Origin: Mesorhabditis belari
Taxonomy: Eukaryota > Nematoda > Chromadorea > Rhabditida > Rhabditidae
Length of the DNA: 64,000 nucleotides
Direction of reading: 5' to 3'
NCBI GenBank assembly: GCA_958450365.1
Contig: CAUEEP010000735.1
Span: forward strand, 191,501-255,500
The notes beneath the pieces were generated by a model, which saw only the letters and a list, made by a program, of their open reading frames with translations, searched no databases and was not told where the DNA came from. Made by a program: the position numbers and the translations under genes. Position 1 is the stretch's first letter. Every line of letters starts with the position of its first letter. This document shows, piece by piece, positions 1 to 14,100 of this stretch.

Positions 1-396
1 GTTATCTTTCAAAGGTTATGAATCTTCGGAAGAGACTAGAGACTATCAGCTCTCATCAATAGTTTGCTGCAAAAGTTAAAAAAATTGCTTCTTCTCAACT
101 GCAGCTTTTGAAACCGCAAGAATTTTAAATCACAATTGATGATACTTCAACTTTTCAAGCTTTACTCTGTATCTTGAACTTACCGAAGATGAATTGGTTC
201 AAGCCGATGACCCCGAGAAAGGTAAGTGATTGAAAATGAATTTCTTGGTTAGCAAAACGTTTGTAAACCTCTGTAAATCTTTGTAAATCTCTGTAAATCT
301 CTGTAAATCTCTGTAAAACTATTTCTGCAAGAATTTGACAAGAATACAAGCTCTATAACTTCTTCAAAGCACATTAAATTTCAGCTCTCGATTCTC

Positions 397-1117
397 ATGA
401 TCATTTTCGAAGTAATAGTTTTGCTTATCAGTATCGCCGTGTTGTCAATTGGCTCTGTACAAATTGGAAAGTGTAAGAACGACTTTCTTGATTCATAAAC
501 AAAAGTTCAGCAAAGAAAACAACGGAATTAAATCACCCAGTCTATCAAGATGTTTCCGGTGTTCTACTACATTTTTCTATTGATTCAGGATTATCTTGGA
601 ATCCTTCATTTATTAATCAAAACTCGAATGAAACTAAAGCAGTGATAGAGGATTTTCGAAAAAATGTTGGGTTTTTTCGTTAACGACTCTGAAAAATTAA
701 TTCAGCTCACGAATATTCTTGATTCAATGAAAGCCATGTGGCCTGACTACATTTTGGAGTGAGTTTTAAAGCCAAGCCTGGCTAGTTAGTTTTAAGGCCA
801 AGCCTGGTTAGTTAGTTTTAAAGCCAAGCTTGGCTAGTTAGTTTTAAAGCCAAGCTTGACTAGTTAGTTTTAAAGCCAAGTCTGGCTAGTTAGTTTTAAA
901 GCCAAGCTGTAATTTTGTGCTCAAAAGTAGAAACTTTCAGCTTTCTATTGCATCAAAGTGCATCAGTTTCTAAAGTCCATAACTAGCTTCGGTTTATAGA
1001 AGTCCCAGCCATACCATTCTTTTCTATGGAACTTTTCTCTTTTCTTTGGGAGTATCTAAACAAGATGTTCAACAGATACTCAAACAGAACGACTTTAAAT
1101 CCACAATTGAAGGTAAA
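397..1117 (+). other. Exons encoding signal peptide and vWA unit 1
   Basis: Exon 397-473 encodes the signal peptide and leaves through a 35-nt intron. The next exon (about 509-658) reads through VLLHFSIDSGLSWNPS and then FRKN. After a 40-nt intron, LTNILDSMKAMWPDYIL follows. The unit ends with FYGTFLFSLGVSKQDVQQIL near 1010-1117, the usual late-strand and helix pattern of a vWA domain. The exon joining the last two parts (around 944-990) cannot be fixed, because two acceptors are possible and neither keeps a perfect phase. Confidence 0.65.
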
Positions 1118-4100
1118 TTTATATTTATTTCCAAAAAAAAGTGGCACTCTTAGAATCTTCAAAGAAGATTTGCCAGGATCTCGCGGATGATGAAGCGCAC
1201 ACACCGACACCGCCAGCAATCGGAAGTCTGACTTTTTCAAGCTAAGAAAATCCCACAGCTGAATAGCATATTCACATACCGTAATTCTTCTATTAGAACG
1301 AAATATCGTTCTGTTTTTCAATATTTTTCAATTTAAATTCAATTCAATACCTCCAAAAACTGTCGTTCTATTAGAGCATGTCGCTCTATTTTTCAAAGCC
1401 CGATAAAAATGCTGGAATGAACCAGATGGATCATATCTAATTCAAATAATCCTCGGCTTCTCTACTTCTTGAACCTTTTACCATCTACTTCTACTTCTTG
1501 AACATCTACTTCTTGATCTACTTCTTGAACAACATCTTGATCCTCCTCTTGCATCCTCTTAATCCTCTTAAACCTCCTCTTGAATGGAGCATGCCTAAAA
1601 TTTAAAACTCTCCATAATTTCTATTAGCAATAACTGTCTTAAAAGTAAAAAAATTGGCAAGTAAATGTAAAAAATCACCAATCAGACATCAAAGAAATCC
1701 AATGAAGCATCAAGGTCAAAAAAATTAACGTTTTCCTCGTTTTGATTGGTGTCCAGTCCCATAAACAGCTGCGCAATTTCTTCAAGTCGAGCGTCCTTCA
1801 ACAATTGATACCCTGTTGGGATCGGGCCATCGATCCTCGATTCCATCGGCAGCAATCGTAACTCGGATATAGAAGAAGTATTGCTAGCTGGATCTTCTCC
1901 AACGTCGATGTTTTGTTCTTCACCAGCTGCATCTACTTCTTAAACATCATCTTGATTCTCTTCTTGCAAATCCTCGTTCGAATGGAGAATGCCTAAAAAG
2001 AACATTAATAAATAATATTAAAAACAGTAGTAAAAATCAGTAAAGAAAAATAGAAATAGGAAAGAAAATAATGTTTTATATATGCTTTGAAAAAAATATT
2101 TGGTAGGTTAAAAAGGGTGTCGTTCTATGTTCTATTTTTCAATACCTCCAAAAACTGTGGTTCTATTGAAGCAAGTCTTCTAATAGAAGAATTACAGTAA
2201 AGGGCATTATTTTTCAGTTTCTTGTACTCTTCAGATTTCTCCTGTGATCCCCGGGATTCTCGAACAGTCGTGATCATGGTTGACGCCGCTATGCCAATTG
2301 ATCCCAATGTGAAAAGTGAGCAAAAACTAAAAATTGTAAGTCCATTTTGTTTAAAACTGAACTAATGAAAGCTTGGGTAAGTTGTTGAGTTGTTTTTTAG
2401 ATGAAAGACTATCTTCTCTCACTTGCTCCACCCAATGATCTACCATGGCTCGATCTTCAAATGGGTGTTGGGGTTTTCTATGGTAGTAATGCTTTCCTGA
2501 TCAACAACTTTCTTTGCAATGATCTGGTTTACTATTTTTGAATTCAGTTAATCTCTTAATTTTTAGCCTTGTTGGGAAGCAGCTATCAGTGAACTCTTTA
2601 TAAATGAAACAACACTTAGCCACAACACAACGCGGTGAGCAAAGAAAGAACTTTTTTTTTGATAAAATATTTTCAGAGCTTTGGAGTTCATCCGAGATGA
2701 GTACTCAAGTTTTGAAATGCAACTGAATGGAAGAGCTCGAGTGTTGACTATTTTATCGGATGGATTGTATGATTATTTTGAACAGAATAGAAATATTCAT
2801 GGCTAGATCCATGGCAAGATCCATGGCTAGATTCATGGCTAGATTCATGGCTAGGTCCATGGCTAGACCCATAGCTAGATCCATGGCTAGATTCATGGCT
2901 AGATCCATGGCTAGATCTATGACTAGATCACAAAAAGTACAAATACCTTTGTTCTTGGAAAAACACTTCCTAGAAATGCAAGAAAAACACACACAGAGAA
3001 TGCTTCTAAGAAAAGTTTTCAGCGAATACGATGGTGGCTTTGGTGAGCGTTGGAGTCAACAGTTGGCTCAAGTCGTTTCTCAGACATTCTATATCTCGAC
3101 AATTCTTGTCAGGTAGATAAAAAGATTAACAAAAAGCTTTTATATCCACTCCAGCACCTCAAGAACAATTCGAGGCACCTATGCATCGTTATCCGTCGGT
3201 GGATATCGCAATATAAATCTAGACTTTTGGGATCAGTTGTCTCAGCCGGAGATCCAGAGAGCACATTTAGGGTGGATTTGTGAAGGTTTGATGGTTTTGA
3301 GTTTAGTTTTAAAGTTAGAATTGAAAATTTACTTTAGACTGACCTTTAAAAAACGTTTATCAGACATCAGATAGGCCCCGCCTCCTTTGCCATTGGCAAT
3401 CTAACTTTAAGCTCAAATATCTTGGTGTTGAGTTGTTGAATTTAAATATTCTTGGTATCATTAGATACGCCAAGTCTTTCTCTGTCGATTGGTACAAAAA
3501 CCATCTGAATTGGACAGCCCAACAGCAAGAAATTTCAGCTCAAAGTTAGATTGCCAATGGCAAAGGAGGCGGTGCTTATCAAATGTCCCACAATCTTTAA
3601 AAATAGAGCTAGTTTAGCTTTACCACATGCTCCACAGCCAACTCGTCCGACTGTTCCTTTAGATTTCGATTTCACGACGACTCCAAAACCAATTAGGCCT
3701 CCAGTTTATGGTGAGTTCTCAAAGATTCAGATATAGTATTGGAATTGTCATTTAACTAGTTGAGTGTTAAGCTTGTGTTCGTCGTTTCAGACCTATTCAG
3801 CTTAGGTTATCACCAGCATAGCTGTATTAAATATATTCTCTTTAGATCAGTTCTGTCAAGATCCTCAAGACATTGCTTTGATCATTCGCATTCCGAGTTC
3901 ACAAAATAGAGCATTATTTGATTCAGTAAGTGGTTAACTCAATCCGTTAAAGTCTTAGCGTACTTTAGGTCAAAAATTTTGCTCAGCAAGCTCTTCTAAA
4001 AGTTTTCCAAGGTCTAGATCAGGGTGGACAAGAGAAGGTAAGGCTAAATTGCTAAATTACAGTTTTAAACGTTTTTCAATACAACTTTAGTTGACTAGAA

Positions 4101-7100
4101 TGGCAATCTTCACTTATTATGGCAACACGACCCAAATGATTCAAAATTTCCCAGCAAGCGGAAATCTTGCAACTGTCAATGCAACAATTAACAATATAAA
4201 ATTTATTGAACATGACCCGGAAGCTTCATACTTATCAATGTAAGATCTAAAGTTGTTGATTGTTTCAGTAGAAATTTAGAGCCTACACTCAAGCGTTGGA
4301 TCAATTCAACACTTATGGTCGAAGCTATGCTTCATGGACAACAATTGTGATTGCTGAGAGTTTAGAGTAAGGAAAAATAGCTTTTTTAAGCTTGTTCGAA
4401 GTTTAAGTATTAGGTTGACAAGCTATAAACGATCGTTTTAAGCAACAACTTGTTTATTTTATAGAACGCAAAAAAAAACATTAATCTAAAAGGTATTCTC
4501 CATTATTATCGATGACTTCTTGCCATCTTTGACGCAATTCCTTGATACCATTCTCAAAAAAACTGAGCGTCCTTCTGACTGAGTAGAAACTGAGTAGAAA
4601 TCAAGTGCGTTTTTGACTTGTGCATGATCATCAAAAAAGTTTTCCATAGAGGAATTGCTTTAACGATCGAATGGTAATCTGAGGGTGCTAGGCCGGGTGA
4701 ATAAAGCGCATATGGTAGAAGTTTCCAGCCAAGCTCGTCGAGTTTTTTGTGAGTGACTTTGGCTGTGCGCGGTTTTGTGTTGTCTTGCAAAAAATGGACC
4801 TTCGACGGATTGATGCCCAATTTCTTAAATGAGTCACTAACTTTCATTAACTGTTTTGAGTAGAGATCAGCATCGATGTTATGCATAGGATTCACCAACT
4901 CATAGAACACCAAACCTCTGGAATTCCACCAGCACCTGCTCTTAGCTTAAGCACTTTACAAGATTGAATATTAGGTTGGCAAGTTATAAACGATCGTTTT
5001 AGGTAAAAATTTGTTTATTTCATAGAACGCAAAAAAAACATTAATCCAAAAGGTATTCTCCATTATTATCGATGCCTTCTTGCCATCTTTGGCGCAATTC
5101 GTTGATACCATTCTCAAAAAAACTGAGCGTCCTTCTGACTGAGTAGAAACTGAGTAGAAATCAAGTGCGTTTTTGACTTGTGCATGAGCATCGAAAAGTT
5201 TTCCATAGAGGAATAGCTTTAACTATCGAATGGTAATCTGAGGGTGCTAGGTCGGGTGAATAAGGCGCAGATGGTAGAAGTTTCCAGCTAAGCTTTCCTT
5301 TTTTGTGAGTGACTTTTGCTGTGTGCGAGTTTGCGTTGTCTTGCAAAAAATGAACCTTCGACGGGTTGATGCCCAATTTCTTCAATGAGCAATGAGCAAT
5401 TTAATTCAAAATAATCTTCAACTCATCCCCGCGAAAAAAAATCATTGAACAAAACAAGCGATCGTTTATAACTTGCCAACCTAATACTTAAAGTTTAATT
5501 CTGTCTTTCAGTATTGAAGATTTCGAACAAGCAGAAATTTATGAGACTTTAATGAACTCGGCTGGGATACTCATTCTTGGGATTGGCACCTCCAAAAATG
5601 AAGAGAATTATGCTAAGATTAACGAAACTTGGAATGAGTTTAAGGTTTGATCTTTGTTGGAATTAATCCAGGCGTCTTTAGCTTGTTGATGGACTTTCGT
5701 TGAACCCCGAAAATAGCGACTCAGACTGTGTGACAATCGCCAACTACCTCTGCGAGATGGCCTGTGCGCACTCACCAAAGGAAAACCCAAGTAAATTTAA
5801 CATTAAAATGAAGTTACACTTGATTGTAACCTCTTACGGTACAAGTTGACCTAGTTGCAACAACTCTTGCCGCAACAACGATTGGCCCAATTCTTCCACC
5901 CACCGTTCAGCCAGGCATTCTCCCTCAAGGACCTATCACTCCGGAGACTTGGCCCTACATCACTATTGTGTTAGGTTGGTTTTTGAAAAGGCAATTTAGC
6001 AAAGCGTATCTCAATAGATACATCCGCTGAACTGAACAGTAGCACTGCTTTGAATGATGAAGGATTCGAAGTGGTGAGTAGAAGAGCCGATTTCTGATTA
6101 CTGATATCTGATTTCTGATTACTGATATCTGATTTCTGATTTCTGATTACTGATTTCTGATTACTGATATCTGATTACTGATTTCTGATTACTGATTTCT
6201 GATTTAGCTCCGAATATTCCTGGTCAACACTTTAATCAAGTATCAAATTGGGGTCGATTATACGCTTGTTTCTCTTGTGACTTTTGATACACAATCAAAG
6301 GTGAATTGGTTTTTGAGAAAGTGAATCTTTTAGCTTCCCAGGTTGAGTTCCACTTCAATAGTCACCCCGATTGGCCGTCATTGTACAAAGCGTTGACTGT
6401 AGATTGGCAATATGGTCCAGAGAATAATCATGGGAAGATGAAAAACATTGATGAGTTGGTTTTACTTGAAGGTTTTACTTACAGCTTAAAAAAGGGCTTT
6501 TTCCAAAATCCATTTAGCGCTATGGATCTCGTTCTGTCTGATGTATATCAAGCGATAAATGGGGCTAAAAGTGACGGCAATATTGTGTGGATTTTCACGA
6601 CTGGACCGTTAGAAAACGAATCTCAAATCTAATCCACTGATGTTTAGTGAAAATATAAACCTCACTTCAAGATATCACAATGCAATGAGTGTTTTGGGTC
6701 AAGGAAATGTGAAAGTGAAAGTGATTGGGCTGGGAAATATTACGGATGATTTCATGACGAATATTGCGACTGATTATACAATTGTCAATGAGTATACTGA
6801 TCCGTTGAATGGAATGGCCTCTGCGACGGAGCCGATTGGACCGGTTCTCTATCAAGAATCGACACAAAGTGGGTGATGGTTGATGAGAGGACTATTGTCT
6901 TTGGATGAGAGGGTTATTGTCTTTGCTAGCTAATATGACTCATGGTAGACTGGAATCTGAGTACTATGCTAGACTAGTAGACTTCTACAGGGTCCGAGAA
7001 AAGTATTGTCGATTTTCCAACCATCATATCTTTTTTTCAATTCGCAGTTTGATGAGCTTCCGGATGTTTGGCGTGTTTACCGATCGAGGTCTTCCTTTTT

Positions 7101-10100
7101 TCGCTTCTCCTTGACGTGTCCTTTCTCTTGCAATTGTTTGGCAAGTCGTTGAACAGTCCTGATGTTGGTTTTGAGCTTTCGCGAGATGGCCGCCTTCGAC
7201 CCTTCGGCTTTCAAAAGCATATCATCGCTTCTCGCTGCATATCATCGCTTCTCGATGAGGGCAAGCTTGCATTTCTAAAAATACACATTGAATGCTATGC
7301 ACCATTCTAAAGAGGAAAAAAAAACTGAACAAAATTCATGTTTTACACAACGTAAAAGGATGCTTTAAATCGCATAAAAGTTAGTTCAAAGAGACGCGAC
7401 AATACTTTTCTCGGACCCTGTACACCAAGGATTTCGGTCTTTCTCATTAGCATGGGTTTAACTGATGCTTCAGATGGCCCACCAACAATTCCAACAATGA
7501 AAGCCGACATGTTATTGGCAATCGATCAAGAAATGCTACCAACTTTATTTGACTCTCTGCAAAATTTCTTGCAAAAGTTTATAGCGGTAATTGTTTTTTC
7601 TCTACTTGATTTCTTGACCTTTAGCCTTTCACTATTGGTCCTGACAAATGTCGTTTCGCAATTGTGCTCTTTAATTCACAAAGCATTCAGCAATTCTATC
7701 AATTCACTGATGGACAAGACGCTGACGTATTACTTTTCAGAGTTTATACTTTCCAATTTTTATTGGGTTGGTGAATTGAAAACTCAGGGACTTTGAACTA
7801 AAATTTATTCAATATAAAAGAGCGGCACTCTAACGCAGAGCATTCGGCACTGAAACGCATAAACTTCTTTTGGTGCAAATCGGGCTTGGGGTCACTTTCG
7901 GGTTTCTCGCCTGGCCCCACCTATTGCCGCTTCCACCGAGGGTTCACAGATAAAACCCATTTCTCATCTCCTGTCACAATTCGATGAAGAAAGGATTTCC
8001 TTTCGTATCGTGAGAGATGAGCGGCACTGATGGAGGCGCGCTGCCACTTCTGGGAATCATGGGGCACCCAAGTCCCAAGTTTCGATTTAAATCCAAGTGT
8101 ATGAAGGTGCCTTAGCACTGTAGCATGATCAACCCCTAACTCTTCTCCAAATTCACGCGATGATACCCGATGTCGTTGGTAATGAGTTCGAGTAATTTGG
8201 AATCATCCAGTTGGGGTGCCGCTCCACGGCCCTCTGCATCTTTCAAAGATTTGTCCCCAGATCGAAACTTGGCAAACCATACTCGACACGTTCTTTCGGA
8301 AGGTGAATTTCCCTCATATATCTTTTTAATATTAGCAGCTGCCAAGTCTGCACTGTGCTCTTGTGGGAACTCATGAAGCATGACATGACGAATATGTCCC
8401 GGTGGCAGATTGTCGAGTGCAATAGAAGAAGTAAAGAAAAATACCAAAAAATAAATAGCTGGAAGTATAATTTTTTCGCAATAATTTGAGGAAATGTGGA
8501 AGTAACCAAACCCCCTTTCAGCTGGTTCAATGCTGTTGTTTTTTTTTTATCTGCGAGTCCCGCGGAATAGTCGCCAGTTTTCAATTCACCAATCCAATAG
8601 TAGACCTTTCTAATGGAGCAATATATAGCAATGTATCTGTTACGTCCGAATCCGATCAGGCGTCCGAATCCGATCAGGCGTCCGGATCCGGCTGTTGATT
8701 ATCTTGTGGACGTCCTAATCCGACCACAATCCGATAAATGCCAATTGATCCCGCTTGATTCATCGAATTTTTTATAATTTTTCAACTATGATGGTTTCAC
8801 CATAGCCTCAGTCATCTTAACAAATGTAGAATAGAATTAAGATTTTAAGACGAAATTTTACGGTATATATGAAGTAACCAAACCCCCTTTCAGCTGGTTC
8901 AATGCTGTTGTCTTTTTATCTGCGAGTCCTGCGAAATAGCCGGCAGTTTTCAATTCACCAACCCAATAATTAATACCATCCTTACTGTCTCTAGGAATTG
9001 ATTCCAGAAGGATAAACAAAGAAATTTAGACCGTTTTGGATAAAATTAAAGCGTTGACACCAATCAACAGCGCTAGAAGCGTTCAAACAGCCGACTACCT
9101 CACGTGAGTACTAATCGAGTCTTGCTTAAATATTCTGCTTTTGATAAAAGATCAAGTTTCCAGAGCTCTGAACTTTATCAACAACAACATATCATTATCA
9201 TCAAATGGTAAACGTAGTTCATCACCGAGTTTTGCGACCTTCTTCACCGCCAGCATTGACAAGTTGATAGATTTTAACGTTAAATCATGGGTTATCATGG
9301 GTTTTTAGTAGCTACACCATTTCGGACGTTGTGATGAATAAAACAAAAGGTTTCTATGTGACGCAAGTGTTATGCCTAGCCAATGGTGCTATTCCCACAT
9401 TCGCAAAGAAACTGGCTTCTGCGGTTGGTTCACAAAGAAAAACCTTACGACTAAACCGTTTTCTAAAACTTGTCAACTTTTGAAAGCTATCATAACACTT
9501 TTAAGCTTATAGTTAGCTTTTTAATCTATCTGTTTTTAATCTTTAACCATCTTTAATCTTTTAATCATCTACATCAACTTTCCTTGAGAGTGCTAACTCT
9601 CAAAATTGAGTCTACGAAGGGAAGTACCCCAGCTCCTCACCGCCGATTGCCAGACCAGTACTTGTATACAAAGCGAGCCATACATTCTACTTGTACTTGT
9701 ATACAAAGCGAGCCATACATAGCGAGCTTTCCACGGTTCAAGTCCTCGCCGCGCAAACTTTTTTGCTTTTTTTGATCTGAACGAAACTAATACGAATATT
9801 TTGTTAGATAAAAGTTGGGTTTTCAGAATTTCAGAATCAATAACTGTTAACTGAACTTATTTTCGATTATCTTCTTTGCTAATTTTCATTATTTATTGAA
9901 ATATAGAAAGGGGAATGAAAAGAAACAAAATACATTCGTTTCGTTAAAATCAAAAAAGCAAAGAAAGTTACTATGCGAAGACTCGAAAGGGGTACAGCAA
10001 AGCAAAGCTCGCTTTGTACACAAGCACACACAAGCACAAGCGTTATCCACTAGACCACCAGCTCACAATGACACCGACCGAGAAAAGCCTTTTAGCCAAG

Positions 10101-11066
10101 GTTTTGAAAACTTTTATACCAAATATAGCTAATTTTCTAAATTTTTCGGCATTTTGATCAGCTTAGTCGGTTCTAGAATTTCTTGGGCTTCTAGCGATCA
10201 ACGTTGGCGAGCTGGGGTACTTCTCTTATCGGCTGGGGTACTTCTCTTATTGACGAGCTGGGGTACTTCTCTTTCTGAAATATGTAAGAGCTGAGGCTAG
10301 ATTACGGTAATTTTCAAAAGTTGACGCTTAAGAAAAGCTATGAGGCCTCTTTATTTAGGAGGGATATGCTTACAGCATTGGTGACCAGCTCTTGGTCTGG
10401 TCAACCTCAGCCACCGGCAAAAAGTCACCCATGCAATCGTTTTTCACTAATCTTCAACTTGGTAAGCTTTCAAGGAGTACTCTGACAGAAAATTTCAGAA
10501 AACCAAATTGCTGTCAAAGATGAGACAATCGCAACAACGGATGTGAAAGCCGATATCATTTTTGTGCTCGATTTAGCGAACTTGAATGACAACGCCAACT
10601 TCAACTTGGTAAATAGGAATGAACCGGTCATTCCCAATTTTTCAGATGATTCAATACTTCAACGATTTTACCGCGAAGTTCACAATTGGGCAATTCAACG
10701 CTCAATTTGCTGGCATGTCGTTTGGAAGTCAGATACAAGATCAGTTCACGTTGTTGACATGCGGAAAGAATCTCACTCTGGGATGCATAGAAAATGAGTT
10801 AAGCAAATGGAAATCTTCAGCTGCAAACGATTCTGGTTATCTTGTACAGTAAGTTTAGCCATTTAACTTGTACTTGTATTGTTCAGAGCACTGAAATCAT
10901 TGAACGATGATCAACTGATGTCTGCAAGTGGCTGGAGACAATCGAAGACTTATATTCTGATATTTTCAGCTCAAGCACAGTGAGTAGATCTAGCAAAAGC
11001 TTAGAATTGTTTGCAAGTTCAATAGTTTAACCATTCTTTAACTAACTAACTAACTAATTCACTAAT

Positions 11067-11100
<34 letters not shown>

Positions 11101-14100
11101 GATAATTCGCTAGCCAACTGCCTAATTAACTAACCAACTCTATAACTAATTAACCAACCAACTAACTAACTAGCTAATTCACTAATTAACTAACTAACTA
11201 ACTAGCTAACCAACTAGCTAACCAACTGTCTAACTAACTAACTAACTAAATAGCTAACTAATTCAGTCCCACCTGGAACATGGATGAGCTAAACGAAGCT
11301 TGTCTGCTTCTCCACAACAAAAACGGATTTATTTACTATCTCGACATGGCAAATGGAGTTATGCCAGCTGATATGAAGAAATATTTTGATGGAAACTTCT
11401 CAATCAGTGACCCGAGTCACTTAAAACTTAATTCAACAGCTGATCAAGATTTAGTCCTCGCTGTCACATCAAGTTGATAAATAGAGTATTCTTTTCAAGT
11501 TTCTTTTAGGTTACCATGCCTTCCAATATCCAATACCAATGAATTTGTCAAATGTCATTGCTGATTTTGTTTTTATAGTCGATCTTTCGGATCCTGGAAT
11601 TTGGACAGAGGTGAGATCTTCAGTTTCATGAAAATCTCATCTTTCTTTGAGGTCCAAGCAGTACTCTCAAATCTTATCATTGGAATGAATATCAGCGCCT
11701 ATAACTCTCAGGTTAACCTCATTTCATAACAAAATGACAAGAATTACAATTTATAGATGTCTTTGATCACATATAATGAAAATGGAGTTATATCAGACTC
11801 GACTTTTGTTTTGAATCAATATCTAAATGTTGTTGATTTAAATAAAACCATTTCGAACATCAATCAATCAACCTCCACGTCAACCACTGATTTTGGAAAA
11901 GCTTTGACTTATCTGGAAGATCGAATCTTTAGCAATCCATTCAGTGGCTATCGCCAGACAATCACTTTCCTCACTTTCATCAACACAAATCCAAGGTACT
12001 TTGAGGAGCCAAAACAATCATCAAACAGCTTTAAGCCTCACACAACCTTTGACAAGTTTTGTGAATATATTCACCAAACTGCAATTATATCCATTTTTGT
12101 ATTTCTATGGATTCAATATGGCTCAAACAGATCCGAATACTGTGGATGAAGTTTTGTTAGCGGTATCTTTTATACTTTGACTGTTCTAAAGGGTATTTCT
12201 AGTCGGACTAGGCTAGTACTGGCCCTAACCAGTGCTAGCCTAGCCCCACTGGCCTGGCTTGGAATCTAGCCTGGACTTAGTCTGGAGCCTGGTCCAGGCC
12301 AGGATCTTGATTAAGCCTGGACCTGGGCTTAAGCCTGAACTTCTCCCGGACTTGGACCTGGTCTAGGCCTGCCTAGGATCTGTCCTTGATCTGGCTGGGT
12401 TTGGGTTTGGATTAGCCTGGGTTTGGATCTGGTCTTGACCAGGATCTCATCTTACTTCTGGTCTGGAAAAGGCCCGATCTGGATTACAGGAATCCTGCCT
12501 AGCCCTTCTCCAATCCGACCCTTTAGGTTTTCCCTCCAACAAGAACAACGTACATCATCCAAACACTTGCATTGATCCCCGATACTTCAGTGGTCAACAA
12601 ATTTTTTAGCTACATCACTGACAGTTCAGATCTAGTTTTCAAACATTTTATATGTTTATTCAGCATATACGCTTTTCGTCACTCAACCAACGACCACAAT
12701 GGAGACAAAGATCACCACCACTGGTAAGGGAGTAAAGAACTGTCCGTACAACAGACTACAATAGACGACTAGCAAAGAACTGCCCAGACTATATCAGACT
12801 ACTGGCAAAGAGCTGTCCCGACACCAGACTTTTTCACACTTCAAATTTTAGGTTACACTTGTCCTGGATGCAACCCGCCAGCCTCAAGCATTATCCTACT
12901 GATAGCAAAGAGCTATAGCAACCGTATGTGACTCTAGCTGCAACAGTTTTTTCATTTTTCTTTCAGCTTTTTACACAAGCTCATGGTGGCTCAATCAAAC
13001 CGTCTCGATGATCACTCAATTGAGTGAAAACTGGAGTAATTTTGACCGAATATCAATCCTCTCCTTTGATAGTGATGTCTACGTGGAAAAAGGTCTTCAC
13101 AATATGAATAACTTCTCAGAGTTCTCGAATGTACTTCGCAATATTCAGTCGAACAATGGAACATTGGATTTGGCCAAGTGAGTTGAACTCAGTATGATAA
13201 AGGTTTAAGATGCTGTGGAGTAACAAGTAATACATTAACACAAATGCTGAATATCTTTTATTAGCTTAGTAAATATGAAAGGTTATTTTTCTGATCATTT
13301 TTAACATAACAGAAAAATGTATTTAAACACTTTCAAAATCAAATGTATTCACCACAAGCATTAATAAATTCTTTCCAACGTTTTCCAATCACGAATGCCG
13401 TCCTCGTAAAATTAAAGATTTTTAGAGGCAAAATAGCTGGCAACCCAATTTTCGATGTCCTGCTTTTGCTTGAAATGCTTCCCAGAAACTGCTTGTTTCA
13501 TAGACCGAAAGAGGTGGTAATTCGATGGGGCTAGGTCAGGGCTGTATGGTGGGTGAGGAAGAGGTTTCTATCCCAACTTATCGATCTGTTCGTGAGCGAC
13601 CTTTGAAATGTGCGGCCTAGCATTGTCGTGAAGAAATCTGACCTTTGATGGATCGATCAGCTTTTTCCTCAGTGCTCGATCGACTTGACCCAGTTGTTCT
13701 GCATAAAGTCTTCCATCGACAGTCTCGCTTTTCTCTAATACTTCAAAATAAACCATTCCCTTAGTATTCCACCACACACAGAGCATAACTTTCTTCCCGT
13801 GTATCGGAGGCTTCGGGATTGGATGAAGGGTCTGCTTCGAATTTAGCCAATGTCCATGGAGCTGAATGTTTTCATACGAAAGCCAAGTCTCATCAGATGT
13901 TAAAAAAAACTTCCAAAAGTCACGATGGTGAGCTTTGCGTAGAAGAAAAGAGCTCAGGGTGACTCGTATGGCTTTTTGGGCATCAGTGAGGTAGTGGGGG
14001 AGCTATTTCCCGCTTCGATATGATTTCCCAAGAACGTGTAAATGTTTTTCAATGGTAACATGAGTGCATCCAAACTTTTCTGCTAATTTTCTACACTTTT

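Larger units (their letters stand above)
7446..10445 (+). other. Exons encoding vWA unit 5, interrupted by several transposons
   Basis: Coding resumes with PTIPTMKADMLLAIDQEMLP (from about 7470), then CRFAIVLFNSQSIQQFYQF up to 7740. It restarts after the mariner block at about 9036 with VLDKIKALTPINSARSVQTA, then ALNFINNNISLSSNGKRSSS and SYTISDVVMNKTKGFYVTQV. The unit finishes after the SINE-like block near 10355-10458 with GYAYSIGDQLLVW. All joins I checked keep phase. Confidence 0.7.

Noticed and set aside
1..396. A gene fragment before the vWA gene
   Set aside because: Only short broken frames and a GTAAATCTCT repeat (about 260-320); no exon could be supported.
2753..3116. Met-Ala-Arg-Ser and Met-Asp-Leu-Ala repeat frames
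   Set aside because: Produced by a 12-bp repeat inside a probable intron.
11035..11266. CTAA array as an interstitial telomere
   Set aside because: Nematode telomere is normally TTAGGC; CTAA with substitutions is a simple repeat within an intron.
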